Positions 10,587 to 21,894 are shown, numbered from the stretch's first letter. The stretch is DNA of 64,000 nt from Entomortierella parvispora (GCA_963573315.1 OY752150.1:1922001-1986000); one strand, 5' to 3'. Numbers and translations: made by a program. The notes: a model not told the origin generated them from the letters alone.

Positions 10587-12262
10587 GGGCATGGGACGCC
10601 CGTCCTCCGCAGCTTCGACCCTGACCTCTCATTACCATCGTACGGATGCATCGGGTCTCGCCATCGGCGCAGTGCTGCTCCAGGTGGACCGACATGGCAA
10701 CGCTCGTCCAGTCGCATTCACTTCCAGAAAAATGCAATCGGCTAAACGGAACTACCCGACCCATGAGCAGGAGCTGTTAGCTGTCATTCATCCGCTCATG
10801 GCGCTCCTACCTCGACGGCACCAAGTTCACTGTCAACATCGACCATGCCACTCTTCGTCACTTTCCCTCCCAGCTCAAGCTCACTTGCCGACAGGCTCGC
10901 TGGATGGAGTTGCTTCAGGAATGTGACTTTGACTGCAAGTACAAACGAGGAGTTGACAACATCGTCCCGGACGCCCTCTCTCGACGACCGGACTACCGCG
11001 ATTCTGACCCTGTTGAACTGCACAACCTCAGCCTCTGGCTCTCCTCTGACGTTCGTGACCAGCTCGTACAAGATACAACAACGACCCTCGACTTGGACCC
11101 ATCTGCAGGGACTGTCCGGATAGAAAGGTCGCCGACGGATATTCATACCAGAACAACCTCCTTTACTTCACCCGACGTGGATCAACCACCCTGGCCATTC
11201 CCTCTTGCACGACGCTCACCACTCTACCACTGCGGGACACTCTGGTTTTTAGAAGACCAACGACAACCTGCGCCGTTTCGTATATTAGCCACACATCGCC
11301 AAAGATACTCATCAATATGTAGCAACCTGCGAGAAGTGTCAGAGGAACAAGGACTCCCAGGATCTACCGGCAGGACTCTTGCAACCTCTATCTATTCCTT
11401 CGCGACGCTGCGAGGTAGTCACCATGGACTTTATCGGCCCTCTTCCGCACACAGCTAGAAACTTTGACGCCATCACAGTGTTGTCGACAATTGTCCCCAG
11501 CTCCACCTCCACCACAGCCGTCAACGTTGCCCACCGGTTTTTTGACAACACCTTTAAGCTACATGGTCTTCCCACATCCATCATTTCGGACCGCGACATT
11601 CGATTCACCAGTAGGTTTTGGCAGGAGTTGCACAAGCTGTTGGATGCCAAACTTGCGTTGTCGACAGCTTGCCACCCGCAGACCGATGGACTGACAGAGG
11701 TTATGAACAAGACGCTGAAGATTATGTTGAGGGCTTTTATTGACAACAGGCTGTCTGACTGGGACCAGCTTCTCCCGTCACTGGAGTTCGCCTACAACGA
11801 CGCCGTCAATGCATCTACCGGATACTTGCCATTGTTTCTCAACTCTGGCCAGCACCCTCGTCTTCCCACTGCGCTCCTCGGCACACCTACCAGTTCAGTA
11901 CCAAGAGTCGACAGTTTCTTGACAGAGCAGGCAACGACATTCATCCTGGCTCAGGATGCTGTACATCGTGCTCAGGGTCACCAGGATAAACAGGGAAAAA
12001 AGCGGCGACGGGATCACAAGTACAAAGTTGGCGATAAGATCCTACTGCGTGCCACTAACATCACCATCCCAGCCGACAGTGTCAGACCAGCCGATAAGCT
12101 ACGACCTCAGTTCCTTGGCCCAATTACTTTTGGAGCAACACTCACCTGTCATCTTCCTTGGGCCCGAAAGTTCCTCCTACAGTAGCTGTTGGCGCTCATG
12201 AGGGACATTCACTTTACAAACATGAGCAGGATATGTTAGCCGCGATCAATCCAGTCGTAAGT
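10587..12262 (+). mobile_element. Decayed Ty3/Gypsy retrotransposon (RNase H to integrase)
   Basis: RNase H begins RTDASGLAIGAVL at about 10640 and continues THEQELLAVIH; a frame change near 10795 follows, then DHATLRHF..LKLTCRQARW and DNIVPDALSRR. The integrase zinc region is scrambled (11260-11400). The integrase core (11379-12185) has MDFIGPLPHT, ISDRDIRF and a Glu in GLTEVMNKTLK, i.e. the D,D,E order, and a C-terminal region with VGDKILL. Gag, protease and most RT are missing on the left, where the 64-bp array begins; no LTR was found. At 12200-12262 a short repeat of the RNase H motif (KHEQDMLAAINP) is a piece of another copy. Confidence 0.8.
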
Positions 12263-13351
12263 GAGTGCCGTGAACTCTCCTCTTCTTGCCTTTTACAAGT
12301 CCAGTCGCCAGCACCATAATTCTACATGTATTCAGTCAGCTTTGTTACAAAGAGGGTATAGGGTGGCGCTTCCAGGCAGCAAGATGGATCCAACAGCGCA
12401 AGCTTCAGGTGCACTTCTGTCCAGGTCGGTATGAAAGACTGGGAGGCAACGATCGTATGGCTCACGGTTGCAAAAACGAGAACTGCGTGCAAGGCAGGCC
12501 AAAGAATCGATGTGCACTTGCTGTATATCCGTCGTGTTAGCGATTATGCTGAATCTCTGCAACAAATGCTTGTTGGATAACTCGCAACATCTAAAGACAG
12601 GGGAGACAGACATTCGATGCATCTGCCTGTTCCACCACATGGACAGTATCTGTCGCCATGTGTTAATCACCGAAGACAATGAGGATTGTTTTCGCTCAGC
12701 AAGACTGGGAGGTACTTTCTGGCGGGAACAACAGGAAAAGACGTGGACAAGTAATTTGTATCGACGCTCTCGGCCATCTCGTAGGACATGGTGATGCAAG
12801 TAAAGAGAGCAAAGATGGAGAAGAGGCGTCTCGTTACATACTTCCTTCTTTACAGGGAAATAAAGGGGTTCCTGCCCTCCACTGCGCTATGATAGATCCC
12901 TGTAAGATTTGCCGGGAGGCGCAAGGCAGCTACAGTATCGGATGCCATCGGAAACCCTATATCTTGTCACGATCTCGACCATCATGACATCAAAGTAGGC
13001 TCCCATGCGACTTGTTGATGTTTTTAGGGTCATTTGGAGCACTTTTCGGTGGCAAGGTCAGATCCTGGGGCCTGGTACCTTGGCGCATAGTAGACCTCGG
13101 TTGCAGCTATCTGATCATGCCGCAAGGAACCCGGATCCTAGTCAAGATCTCGAGTATCATGACATCGAAGTGGCCCCCCGTGCTAAAGTGAAGCTGCTGA
13201 GGAGCAACAGTGGTTGGGGTGGGCGTGTGATTGACTGTTAGCGGATGAGGAGGATGGGTTCAGAGCTTCTGCTAAAGTCATGTAAAGTTGGTGGCGCTGT
13301 GAGAAACCCATGTAGACCCATCCCTCTTAAGCAACCACAGGTTAACTTGTA
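12263..13351. other. No gene recognised
   Basis: Short ORFs on both strands show no family motif. The two stretches around 12960 and 13130 share the strings gatctcga and catgacatc.aagt, suggesting an old local duplication. Confidence 0.5.
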
Positions 13352-13387
13352 CGATTTTAGGTATAATAGAAAATATACCTAAAATCG
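13352..13387. repeat. Perfect 13-bp hairpin
   Basis: Left arm cgattttaggtat (13352-13364), 10-nt A-rich loop, right arm atacctaaaatcg (13375-13387). It lies about 100 bp beyond the 3' end of the UCH-like relic; a transcript end or a small mobile-element end are both possible. Confidence 0.8.
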
Positions 13388-13483
13388 CATGAGCTGCACT
13401 CATCGGTCAGTATTGGACATGGGATACAATTTCGTTTTATTTCTTACGCCTGGGAGATACCGGTACAAAAATGGCTTTTTAGT

Positions 13484-14321
13484 CTACTCTTGTACGATCG
13501 CTTGGATATCCACTTTGACCTTGGTGGTCTCTGTAGTGCTGGACAACTTTTGCAGACGCCCCAGTGCAGTTGCGGTCCAATCGAGTCCACTAGTACCAAG
13601 AAAGAGTGGCCCGTCCTTATCGAAGCCATCCAGTTCCCACACACCCCCTTCAAAAGGGAGGATCAACACCATGTGGTTTGCATTCTGGTCGTCCTTGTCT
13701 TGGCCATGTTGTTCCTGAGACTCATTCTGAGAGTTACTGCACTCCTCTTCAGTCTTGTTGCAAATAACGTGCAAGGCAGAGCTTTCAGCTCTTTATTGTT
13801 CTCGACAAGATCCATAGACTAGATGCAAGGATGAAACAAGAAAACAGTGCAGAGTCGTATTAGAGACTGTGCTTGTTGTGTGCATAACACTTTATTTTGT
13901 TTCATTACCTTATCATTTGGTAAGCTCATTGTCTCTTGATAAAGGCGTCGGACTAATGTGCCGTGGTATCTTGTAGGCTGGTTAACCAAAGAGTGTACCA
14001 AGGCCATCTTTTGTCTAAAGTGAAGGATCATTAAAGAAGGGTAAACGTTCTGCTGCTGGCGTCTTTGTGGATCCCGTACCCTAGTCTGTTGAACATGTAT
14101 CTTCTTCGTACCTGGCGAAAACAAAGAGGTTCAGGTAGTGACCCCGCCTCAATGTAGGATGTGCTGCTGCTCGGACTCCTCTTCTTGTTCTTGCCTTTTG
14201 TTCGGAATTGACCTTCACTGTCTGTTTTATCCATGAGTAGTCGTGTGTCGAAAGAGTTTTCATAACAGACTAGGTAACCCATGTGACCAAGTCTTGCTTC
14301 AGGACTTTCAAGAGTGCTCAT
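13484..14321 (-). pseudogene. UCH-type (peptidase C12) deubiquitinase homologue, catalytic Cys missing
   Basis: Paralogue of the UCH gene at 47815-48653, in the same order behind the same partner. First exon 14321-14112 (TLESPEA..YLVCYENS) ends LCFRQ at the same intron position as LYFIQ in the intact copy. The next exon holds KMALVHSLVNQP..RRLYQET, aligned with TMCLVNFLISQP..KQLYQQV; where the intact copy has the catalytic GSCAT, this one reads FRQK, with no Cys. The last exon keeps the UCH His and Asp boxes (HMVLILPFEGGVWELDGF, then GPLFLG). Family role: cleaving ubiquitin C-terminal adducts. Without Cys it cannot do this chemistry. I could not find a phase-clean third splice site, so this is decayed or a pseudoenzyme. 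Confidence 0.65.
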
Positions 14322-14597
14322 AGAAAACCTATATGTAGACCTCAACTGCTTTTGGTCCGCTAAAAAAAACCACATATTCAAGAGCTCTAAGAGACAAGAG
14401 ATGTTAGTGTCAGATTTATTTCAAAAACAAAAAAGTCAAAAGAAGGGCAAGAGGATGAGCAGAAACATCAGAGCAAGGAGAAAGATGGTGATACTCATAT
14501 GACAACCATCACAATGAAGACAACAAGTTGGAGTGAACCAATAACAGAAAACAGTCAATTTCATAAAAAAATAGGATGAATACAATTGCTAGAATGC

Positions 14598-15415
14598 CTA
14601 TCCTCTAAACTTGAAAAACCTACCTGGTTCATAGAATCCATCTTGACAGTCAGCGTGGCTGAAATGTTGGGCCTATTGACATTGGGTGAATGACAAAAGA
14701 TATCCGTTAGATCAACAACGATAACAAGAAAAAAATCGTTTGGTCCACTCTACCTCTTGTTGAACATCTTCGACACGTGCAGCGCTTAAAAATACCGTTA
14801 ATTCTTCTGACGTGCAGGTGGAAATGTCCCTGGAGCACTTGCCCATCGTCGGTGCCAGTTGTTGAAATTGTAGATCCCGTGCAGTCATTCCAGCCATCCG
14901 ATTCTTGGTTGCTTTGTTGAGGACATCTATGCCGGCTTCGAGGAGAATCTCAAACTTGTCAGGTTGCCAATTCGACATCAAGACTTCGTTAGCGCCTGCC
15001 GGACTTCCTTTTCGCATGTACTCGAGCAAGGACCACAATGCCTGTTCTCCTCCACCAATAATCTGTAGCCTTTTCGTGTTTGCCACCTTGGGTCCTGATA
15101 CAAATGCACTATACATCATATTTGTGGATAACACATCAATCGCAGAGAGGTAACTGGACATCTCAGAGCTGCTGACGGGAGCTTTGACCACTTGACAGAT
15201 TTCATCGATCGCCTGTCGGATTTGTATTCGAGTTTGCTTTGAGTCAGTGCTTGTATACTCGGTAAATTCGCCACTCAGAAGTTGCATCAACTTGTTTTGG
15301 ATTCATGAGCGACAATACTCCTCATCATCGCAGTTTGGTATATAGTGGCGTCCTTGCATTTAAGCAGACTGTGGAATCGCTTGTGAAGTGTATCGGAGAG
15401 CTCTGACAGGACCAT
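14598..15415 (-). pseudogene. Ankyrin-like partner protein of the UCH module, frameshifted copy
   Basis: Paralogue of the gene at 46755-47592. Shared blocks: LWSLLEYM, FEILLEAGIDVL (ankyrin-repeat-like), RDISTCTSEEL and, after a conserved phase-0 intron (14753-14673), DGFYEPG against DGFYDKG. The N-terminal ~43 residues (ATG at 15415, MVLSELSDTL) end at AAA in a run of four A near 15297; the rest continues from KLMQLL in another frame, which would need one extra A. It lies ~275 bp upstream of the UCH-like relic, same strand; the intact pair is spaced ~220 bp. Function unknown; it may present substrates to or scaffold the UCH enzyme (inference from the conserved pairing). Confidence 0.6.
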
Positions 15416-16493
15416 GGTGAAAATGGAGGATAAGCGAGAGAGCAAGTTAGAAAAGAGCTGGTGATGAAGAGGAGTCGTGAAAGCACAGCAATAAGAGCAA
15501 GCAGGGTAGCAGAGACAGAATGGATGGCGAGTAGTAGCTGGAAAAGGTGGGATGGGGGAAAGAGATCGGCACAAAAATACAGTGTGGATAGTGCCCACAA
15601 GGAGCGATCACCACAATGACACCTGCCGATCAGCGATCACCACAAGGACATCTGCCTATCAGTGCGACCTGTGCACCCCAAAAGAGACCCGTGGTTGATA
15701 GGGTAGGATATGTGTCTGTGCAGCACGTGACCTCAATAGGGGGCAACCAAAAGGCAGTGCACTAAATCTTTCTTTAATGATCTCACGTGACTCCAAAAAA
15801 AGGACTATAAGGGACTCTAGGGCTGGTCTATGGCTCTCTATCTACTCAAACAGCAAAAGGGCGGGACGGGTGGGACATCTAGAGTCCCTTGTCGGTGTCG
15901 AATAAATGAGCTTCAGTCTTCATTGTATTCGACATCGCTAACCATTATTCCTCCCCCTCCAAGGGACTCTATCTGTGAATCCAGATGACGAGGAAGAAGG
16001 GTGGAGGTGAAATTACTCGCGAGCGATCTCGAGAGTCGGTAATATCCCTCCACTATGGCGGGCGAGGACCAATTGCCCTGCGTTGTCACATCGTCCACGG
16101 AAATTCCTTTCCGGAGTGAGTGTGAAGCGGCTAAAGAAAAAGGCTGCACAAGACGCAGACCCATGCAAAAATGACATATTTTCTTTCTTTTGGTGGATCA
16201 TTGCTAAGTGAGCAACGGTTCAATCGTCTTCTCTTTAGCTTTTTTGGATGAGCACCATCGAGGAGAATGTATGGTACTAGTTCTAGACCTTTGGGTTGTG
16301 AATAGAAGGAGTAATGGTAATGCATGTGTTTTGCTGTGTTTTGGGTGGTATTTAAAATTTCGGTTTGTCCCGTTGTATTCTCCCGCCCGAAGAGATTCTT
16401 CATCTCTCTCCCGCTGTCTCTCTCCCTGTCTCCGCCTGTCTCTCTCTCTCCCCTCTGTCTCTCTCACCGATATTCGTCTATTCATTCGCAACA
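15416..16493. other. Intergenic, upstream of degenerate UCH module
   Basis: No gene recognised. Contains a short tandem similarity at 15601-15660 (gatcaccacaa) and a CT-rich microsatellite-like stretch at 16390-16470 directly before the 28S fragment. Confidence 0.5.
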
Positions 16494-16956
16494 AGGGCAC
16501 CCCTTAAGCGACCCGCAACCAGCAAGATAAAAAAGAGAGATGTTGCTCAGTAAGAACAAATCTGTAGAACGGCTTAATCGCAGCAGCTCGTATCAACAAG
16601 GATACTCGTCTGCTTACAATACCCCGATTCAATTAGAGTCGTCTGCAATGGATTTATCTTTTCCAATAGACTATTTGAAATTAACATTAGCAGGAACCTC
16701 ACAGAGCCTTTCCGCTCTGCAAGATCACCCCACGTAATATGATTCAGGAGCCGAAGCTCTATTCGTATTCAACTAAAAATCGGAAAAGGCGGTAATCGTC
16801 GCGTTCTAGCACGGATTCTGACTTAGAGGCGTTCAGCCGTAATCCAAAGGATGATAGCTTCGGGCCATTGCCTGCTCAGGCAGGCCCAAATACCAATTAT
16901 CCGAATAAAGTGTTCCTCTCGTACTAACTTTAATTACTATTGCAACAACATTTCAT

Positions 16957-17011
<55 letters not shown>

Positions 17012-17129
17012 ATTAGTGGGTGAACAATCCAACGCTTACTGAATTCTGCTTCAGTATGGTAGGAAGAGCCTACATCGAAGGATCAAAAAGCAACGTCGCT
17101 ATGAACGCTTGGCTGCCACAAGCCAGTTA
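16494..17129 (-). rRNA. 28S rRNA 3'-end fragment plus downstream spacer, variant type
   Basis: Minus strand from AACTGGCTTGTGGC at 17129 through the domain VI landmarks (GGATTGTTCACCCAC, GTACGAGAGGAAC, GGGCCTGCCTGAGCAG, AGAACGCGACG) to the mature 3' end near CAGATTTGT (~16556), then ~55 bp of spacer ending CTTAAGGGGTGCCC at 16494. Only the last ~575 nt of the large-subunit rRNA are present, so it is not a working rRNA gene. The last helix differs from the other copies (compare 36345-36663 and 63121-63520) by paired changes. Confidence 0.85.
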
Positions 17130-17339
17130 ACATTACCCTACACAAGTTTTGTATGAACTTCAAGAAGAAGCAGATGGTCAGTATACGAGATTCCGAAGAA
17201 CCCAAAAGTTAGTCAAGATCTGGGGAACTTGCCCATTTATACAAATGGGAGAGGGATCCTGCTGCGGAAAGGAGAGGAAAGAAATGACACAGAAAAAAAA
17301 AAAAAAAAAGTTTGATGTGTGTAACCATACTCCGAGAGC

Positions 17340-17590
17340 AGATGGAAGATTGAAGAAAAAGAGCAGTTGTTCGTGTCACCGAAAGGACTAGAGCCGGAGT
17401 GAAGTGTGACAGTGTAACATTGCTCTAAGAGATGATGAGAGCAAGGAAGAAGTGAGTAGTTTGTGTCATTGAAAGAATGAGGGCCAGAGTGAAGTGTGAC
17501 AGTGTAACATTGCTCCAAGAGAGATTATGAGAACTCGAGGGAGAGCATGACAGTGCAATGTTGCTCCAAGAGAGATGCAAGGAGAGGAAG
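17340..17590. repeat. Imperfect tandem repeat, ~50-95 bp
   Basis: The block gacagtgtaacattgctc recurs at about 17408, 17498 and (diverged) 17550, with gagcaaggaagaa- and gtgtcattgaaag-like pieces between. No gene recognised from 17150 to 17890. Confidence 0.6.
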
Positions 17591-17894
17591 AAGAGCAGCT
17601 TTGTTCCTTTGATAATTTGCCTGCTGCTCATGTCTCTTTCACTCAATCTCAACCCAGCTTGAGCTGTTTTCTCCGCATAACATCAAAACATGTCCTCGAC
17701 GTTTCCAGCCAGAGCGAAGTAAGTTGTTCAGCCTGCTGTCATCTCTCTTAATACGACGGGTATTGATATTACAAACGAGAATACACCCGACCATTCTTGG
17801 AGAAGCGAGGAGCAAACAAGAAAAAAAAATAGAAATGACAAATAGACGATTTTTTAATAGGGTTTGCGACAGGATTTTTTATGAGTCCAATAAA

Positions 17895-17968
17895 ATTAGT
17901 GGTGAGCATCTAGTGGTGAGGTCACCACTAGACACCACTAGACACCACTAGACACCACTAGACACCAC
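17895..17968 (+). repeat. MULE left terminal repeat and subterminal array
   Basis: Inverted-repeat core (17895-17935) followed by five direct copies of gacaccacta. It ends ~35 bp before the transposase stop codon, so this end holds the transcript's 3' end. Confidence 0.8.
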
Positions 17969-18002
17969 TAGACATCCCTGGAAACATCAATCCTTTATTC
18001 AT

Positions 18003-21000
18003 CTAGTCTGAATCTGATTCCTCATGCAGGTGCGGTTGGATCTGTGCCTGGTACTGCGGAGCAATGACAGACACACAAGACTTGATCAAATGAAAGTGTG
18101 AGGTACTACTCCAACCTCTCTGCTCGTTGGTTACCTCTCTTAAAACCAACCGTCCTGTACCTCGATCAATTTGCTGTCCACATGTTTTACACTTTGGCAT
18201 GCTTCCTCTCTGTCCAACAACACTGACTGAGATGCCAATTGGGTGGTGCATCCTCTTGTTGCGCTGCAAGGTTGATATCTCTGGGGCAGGAGACATCTCT
18301 GGAGTAGGGCTCATCACAGTTGGAGATGGGGGTGGACTTAGTGCTTCGAGGGTGTATGGAAAAGATGAATCCCCCGCCTCTTCTGGCGCGTCGTCTTGTA
18401 TGGGAACATCTTGCTCTAGTGTGCCTTGTTCTAATGCATCTTGTTCTCGTGCATCTTGTTCTGGGGATGGACTTCGCGCGGCCTTATCTGCTCTCAAAGA
18501 GGACGTGTCACTCTTTAGATACCAGACCGTAGCTATATAGTACCCTGCGGGAGGGTTATTGTCCTTAGGAACCAACCATTCAACTTTTGGCCTTTTCAAC
18601 CCATCGTAAAAGAGGAAACGGCCCAATATGGATACGGTGCAGCAGAAGTGGTGACCATTGCCATACAAAACACACCCAAGGTGGTACCTGCACCCTCCGA
18701 ATGTCAGAGATTGCACTGGAGCGCGATATGATTGGGTGCAGTTCTGGTTGTGCTGCACGCAATCCAAGACAAGTAAAGCCGGTGTGGTCAGGATAGTCAT
18801 TGGCTCCATTATCCGGTTGGCAGGACAAGAGTACCAAGTCATGAAGGTGCCTTCATCTGGGATTACGGTGGTTTGCCTGCGTAAGTTGTAGCTGCGTCGT
18901 TCTTGATTTATCTCTACACGTTCAGAGCATCGAGGTTTCTCGAGAGTCAAGAACTTGTCCAAGGAACTCTGAGTAACATGTGCACTACGAAGCACAAAAG
19001 CAGAGAGACGCTTCTTCTCGGTGTTGCGTGGCTTGGGGCAATCTGAGGACTTGCACGTGGAGGTTATTTCGACATCAAAGCGTGTCAGACCAGGAAGAAG
19101 ATCGAAGAACACCTCTTCTGTACTGAGAAAGAGGTCTTGCTCTCCAACAGGCTCGTAACCCATAGCCTGGGTACACCATAGCCAACGTGCTTCGTCATAT
19201 TCGGCTCGATCCATTTTCTCCATGACCTGTGAGAGGGTCTTGCCGTTGTCTGACTCTTTGACGGGAGTTGGCAACTGGGCTCCTCGATGCTTGTGCAGAA
19301 GATACCATGCCATAAGAGCTGTATCAAGCGGGCAAGTGTTTTTTCCGGAGAAGCCCTTGTAGTCAAACGACCAAGGTATCCCAAAGTTTCTCACATTGAT
19401 ATCCAGCTTTGGTACTTTGTTCCTACTGCCTTTGGGGCGTCCCGCGTTGCTCTTTCTCTTTGAAATGGTGATGAGAGATTTTGTGGTGTCTGGCGCTCTC
19501 CCGTCATTCTTGTATGCCTCTCCCGCCCTCCATCTTACTTTCTTCTTCTGCCTGTCCTGTTGCTTGTCCGGCTGCTCGTCCTGCTGCTTATCTTGCTGCT
19601 TGTCTTGCTGCTTGTCTTGCTGCCTGTCCTCTTTGTCCTCCTTGCTTGTTTTGTCCGTCCTCTTGCCTGTTTTGTATCGCACCTGTGTACCAGCTATTGC
19701 TAGTTTATAGTCCTCCTCGATCCGATGCAGATATAAAACAGAATGAATACCAGCATCAACTGGCGAGACCTTTTTGTTTCCTGAGGTGCGTTTGAGGTCG
19801 CCTCCAATTGACTCTTGTGCATTGGTGTCCTTTCCAATTGCTGAATAGTCGTAGGCGGCCATTGCTGGATAAATGTGCTTGGCTCTGTCACGATGTAGAT
19901 ACCACTGCATCCAGTCTTTGACATTTGGGTACCGTTGAAGGATATCCTGCACAATGTTGTCAAACTTGAGTTTGATTTTCACTTCCAGGAGCAGTATACC
20001 AAGGCGATAGAACTCGTTCTCTTCTTCTGGAGGAATAATGGCATGGTTTCGGCGAACGCGCGTCAGTGAGCGTTTATAGTGGACGTGACAAAATCGAAAA
20101 AAGCGTTCGAGGTTCAAGTCGTCTTCCTTTGGAATTGAGAAAAGCTTTCGAAGGGCGTTCTCAAATCCTCTGCGTTGAGCATCCGAAAAATCGCATGTCA
20201 TCCCGGGAAAGTCTCTCTGAAAATCGCTCCAGCTTGGATATCGAAGTGATCGTAAGAATGCAAGAAAGTGGAATTCGTATTGCTCTTTTGTCTTTCCATA
20301 CATCACCGTGATGAGTACGATCACGGTTCTCTTGAGCTTGTGGCAATATGTAGATGTGATAGTGGCGTTGACATCTTTGTGGAATGGATCACTAATCCAT
20401 GAATGGACTGAGTCGGTTTGAAAACTACTCTCCGTCAACGTTGTGATGAGTGTCTTACGCATGTATGACGTTTGAATTGAGAAATGTCCTTTGTTCCGCC
20501 CGATAGCCGATGAGCGAATGAAGTTGTCGTTGATCTTTTCCTCATAAGAAGACAAGAATGCCAATGAGTTACCAGGTGTGTACTTTCGAAGAGCGTTACG
20601 CCGATAGTGCGCGGTTCGGCCCAGGTTTGCGAAGGCAGAGTGCAGTCTTGTTATTGATTTGCGTGTTGGAGTACCGACCAGTAAATTCTTCGGCTTAATC
20701 TCTGGAGCAATGTTCACGATCTCCTCGAATGCCTTGCGTCCTGATCCATCTGGGCGTAAAGGTGGGGGTCTTGGATGACGGTGGTAGCCGGAGTGTGTGA
20801 AGGTAATGGTCACAGGTTTGCCCTCCTTGCTCGAATGCGGAGTGTGCACCTTCAATGTGGCTCCACATTGCATCCACGTACCCAGCGTCTCATGTATGAG
20901 ACACCGTGTGATAGGCTCACGAGGCTTTGCGTCCTTCTTCGTAGTGAGAGGCTGGCGAGGTCGTTCAATGAAGTCGCACTGTGAACATTTGAATACGCCC

Positions 21001-21645
21001 AGGCAGGTTTTGTAATGAGTAACTCCTGACTTGGTTTTCGAGGTGCCATAAACATGCATCGCCCATCCAACACCACGGCATTCAATTGTTGACCAAGACA
21101 TGTCTTCAGTGACACCGTATTGAATATTACCATTAGGGAACTCAGTTGATTCCTCAGTTGTTTCCGTTGCATCGATTGTATCGGTTGTATCGGTAGGATC
21201 GGTGGTGTGGTAAGTGTCAGTGTAGTCGCTCTCAAATGTTGACCTGTAAGTAGACCATGTGATAATGTTTATTACATGTACTGTACAGGAAGCACAACAG
21301 TCGAGTTTACAATGAAAGGGAGCCTAGGCGACTAGACACGTACATGACTTCCTCGCTTCTAGCTGTGCCAGTCTTATTTTTTGATGAATGGCTGCCAAAC
21401 GACTCTTGGTCGTGTAATGAAGACATGCTGCGGTCAGCCTGATGTCTTCGATGCTCGTTTGCTTGAGATACGAGCGATGGACGGAGGTCAGATGTATCTC
21501 GTTCGTATGGAATATCGCGCGCAGATAATATAATCTTGACCTGATCGATTAATCGATAATCGACAATCTGGTCATCGTCTGGCGGTTCGTCAATCAAAAG
21601 TGCCGCAATCCTCATTGCCAGCTTCAACCTTGCACCACTCGACAT
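18003..21645 (-). CDS. MULE transposase fused to a USP-like cysteine peptidase domain
   Basis: Exons 21645-21344 and 21243-18003 join in phase (AT|G) for ~1,180 residues. From ~170: a GCM/FLYWCH-like zinc module (CSQCDF, C..H..C, then HSGYHRHPRPP). Next a MULE DDE core: first Asp in SDPFHKDVNATIT (~386-391), second in MTCDFSDAQRR (~452), the CHVHYK box (~487) and Glu in DTNAQESIGGDLKR (~578). A Lys-Gln-Asp run and an AT-hook-like GRPKGSRNK (~702) lead to a domain with NTCPLDTAL (candidate Cys ~738), Cys pairs CKSSDC, GNGHHFCC (His ~965) and FLFYDG (Asp ~981): the Cys, His, Asp order of USP (C19) deubiquitinases. Role: transposition; the peptidase part may process ubiquitin-like adducts (inference). 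The acidic C-terminal half keeps its frame without stops, so the gene looks intact. An upstream ATG at 21792 is possible but adds a membrane-like stretch. Confidence 0.75.
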
Positions 21646-21826
21646 CTCTGGGATATGAAGCAAAAAGCAAAGCGGTCCGAGGGAAAGAAAGATGAACTGA
21701 AGGACGGTGAGGAGTATGTGCGCGGGAGGATATGTGCGAAGAGAGAGGCGGAGGAGAGAGTGCATACAATACAGAACACAGAAGAGAGACATGAAAAAAA
21801 AGGGGGTGAGACACGTTGGATTTTAT

Positions 21827-21894
21827 TACCTAGGTGTCTAGTGGTGACTAGTGGTGACTAGTGGTGACCTCACCACTAGATGCTCACCACTAAT
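21827..21894 (-). repeat. MULE right terminal repeat and subterminal array
   Basis: Counterpart of 17895-17968, with three 9-bp units (gactagtgg). It lies ~180 bp upstream of the transposase ATG and so overlaps its probable promoter. Confidence 0.8.

Larger units (their letters stand above)
17895..21894 (-). mobile_element. Mutator-like (MULE) DNA transposon with CACCACTAG-repeat ends
   Basis: Inverted ends beginning ATTAGTGGTGAGCATC, at 17895 (plus) and 21894 (minus), 4,000 bp apart. Each continues TAGTGGTGAGGTCACCACTAG and then an array of 9-10-bp CACCACTAG(A/T) units: about five on the left (17925-17965), three on the right (21838-21868). Such arrays are typical of transposase-binding sites (inference). 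Between them lies a single two-exon gene on the minus strand covering most of the element. No convincing 8-10-bp target duplication was found; flanks are tccaataaa and ttcaatggc. The single-gene cargo and compact ends suggest an autonomous element. Confidence 0.8.

Noticed and set aside
9886-10926. 346-residue ORF over the 64-bp array and Gypsy relic
   Set aside because: Array is open in all three frames by unit length; the fused part is a transposon fragment.
17895-21894. Target-site duplication for the MULE
   Set aside because: I compared flanks at several possible borders and found only 2-4-bp matches explained by the palindromic AATT; not reported.
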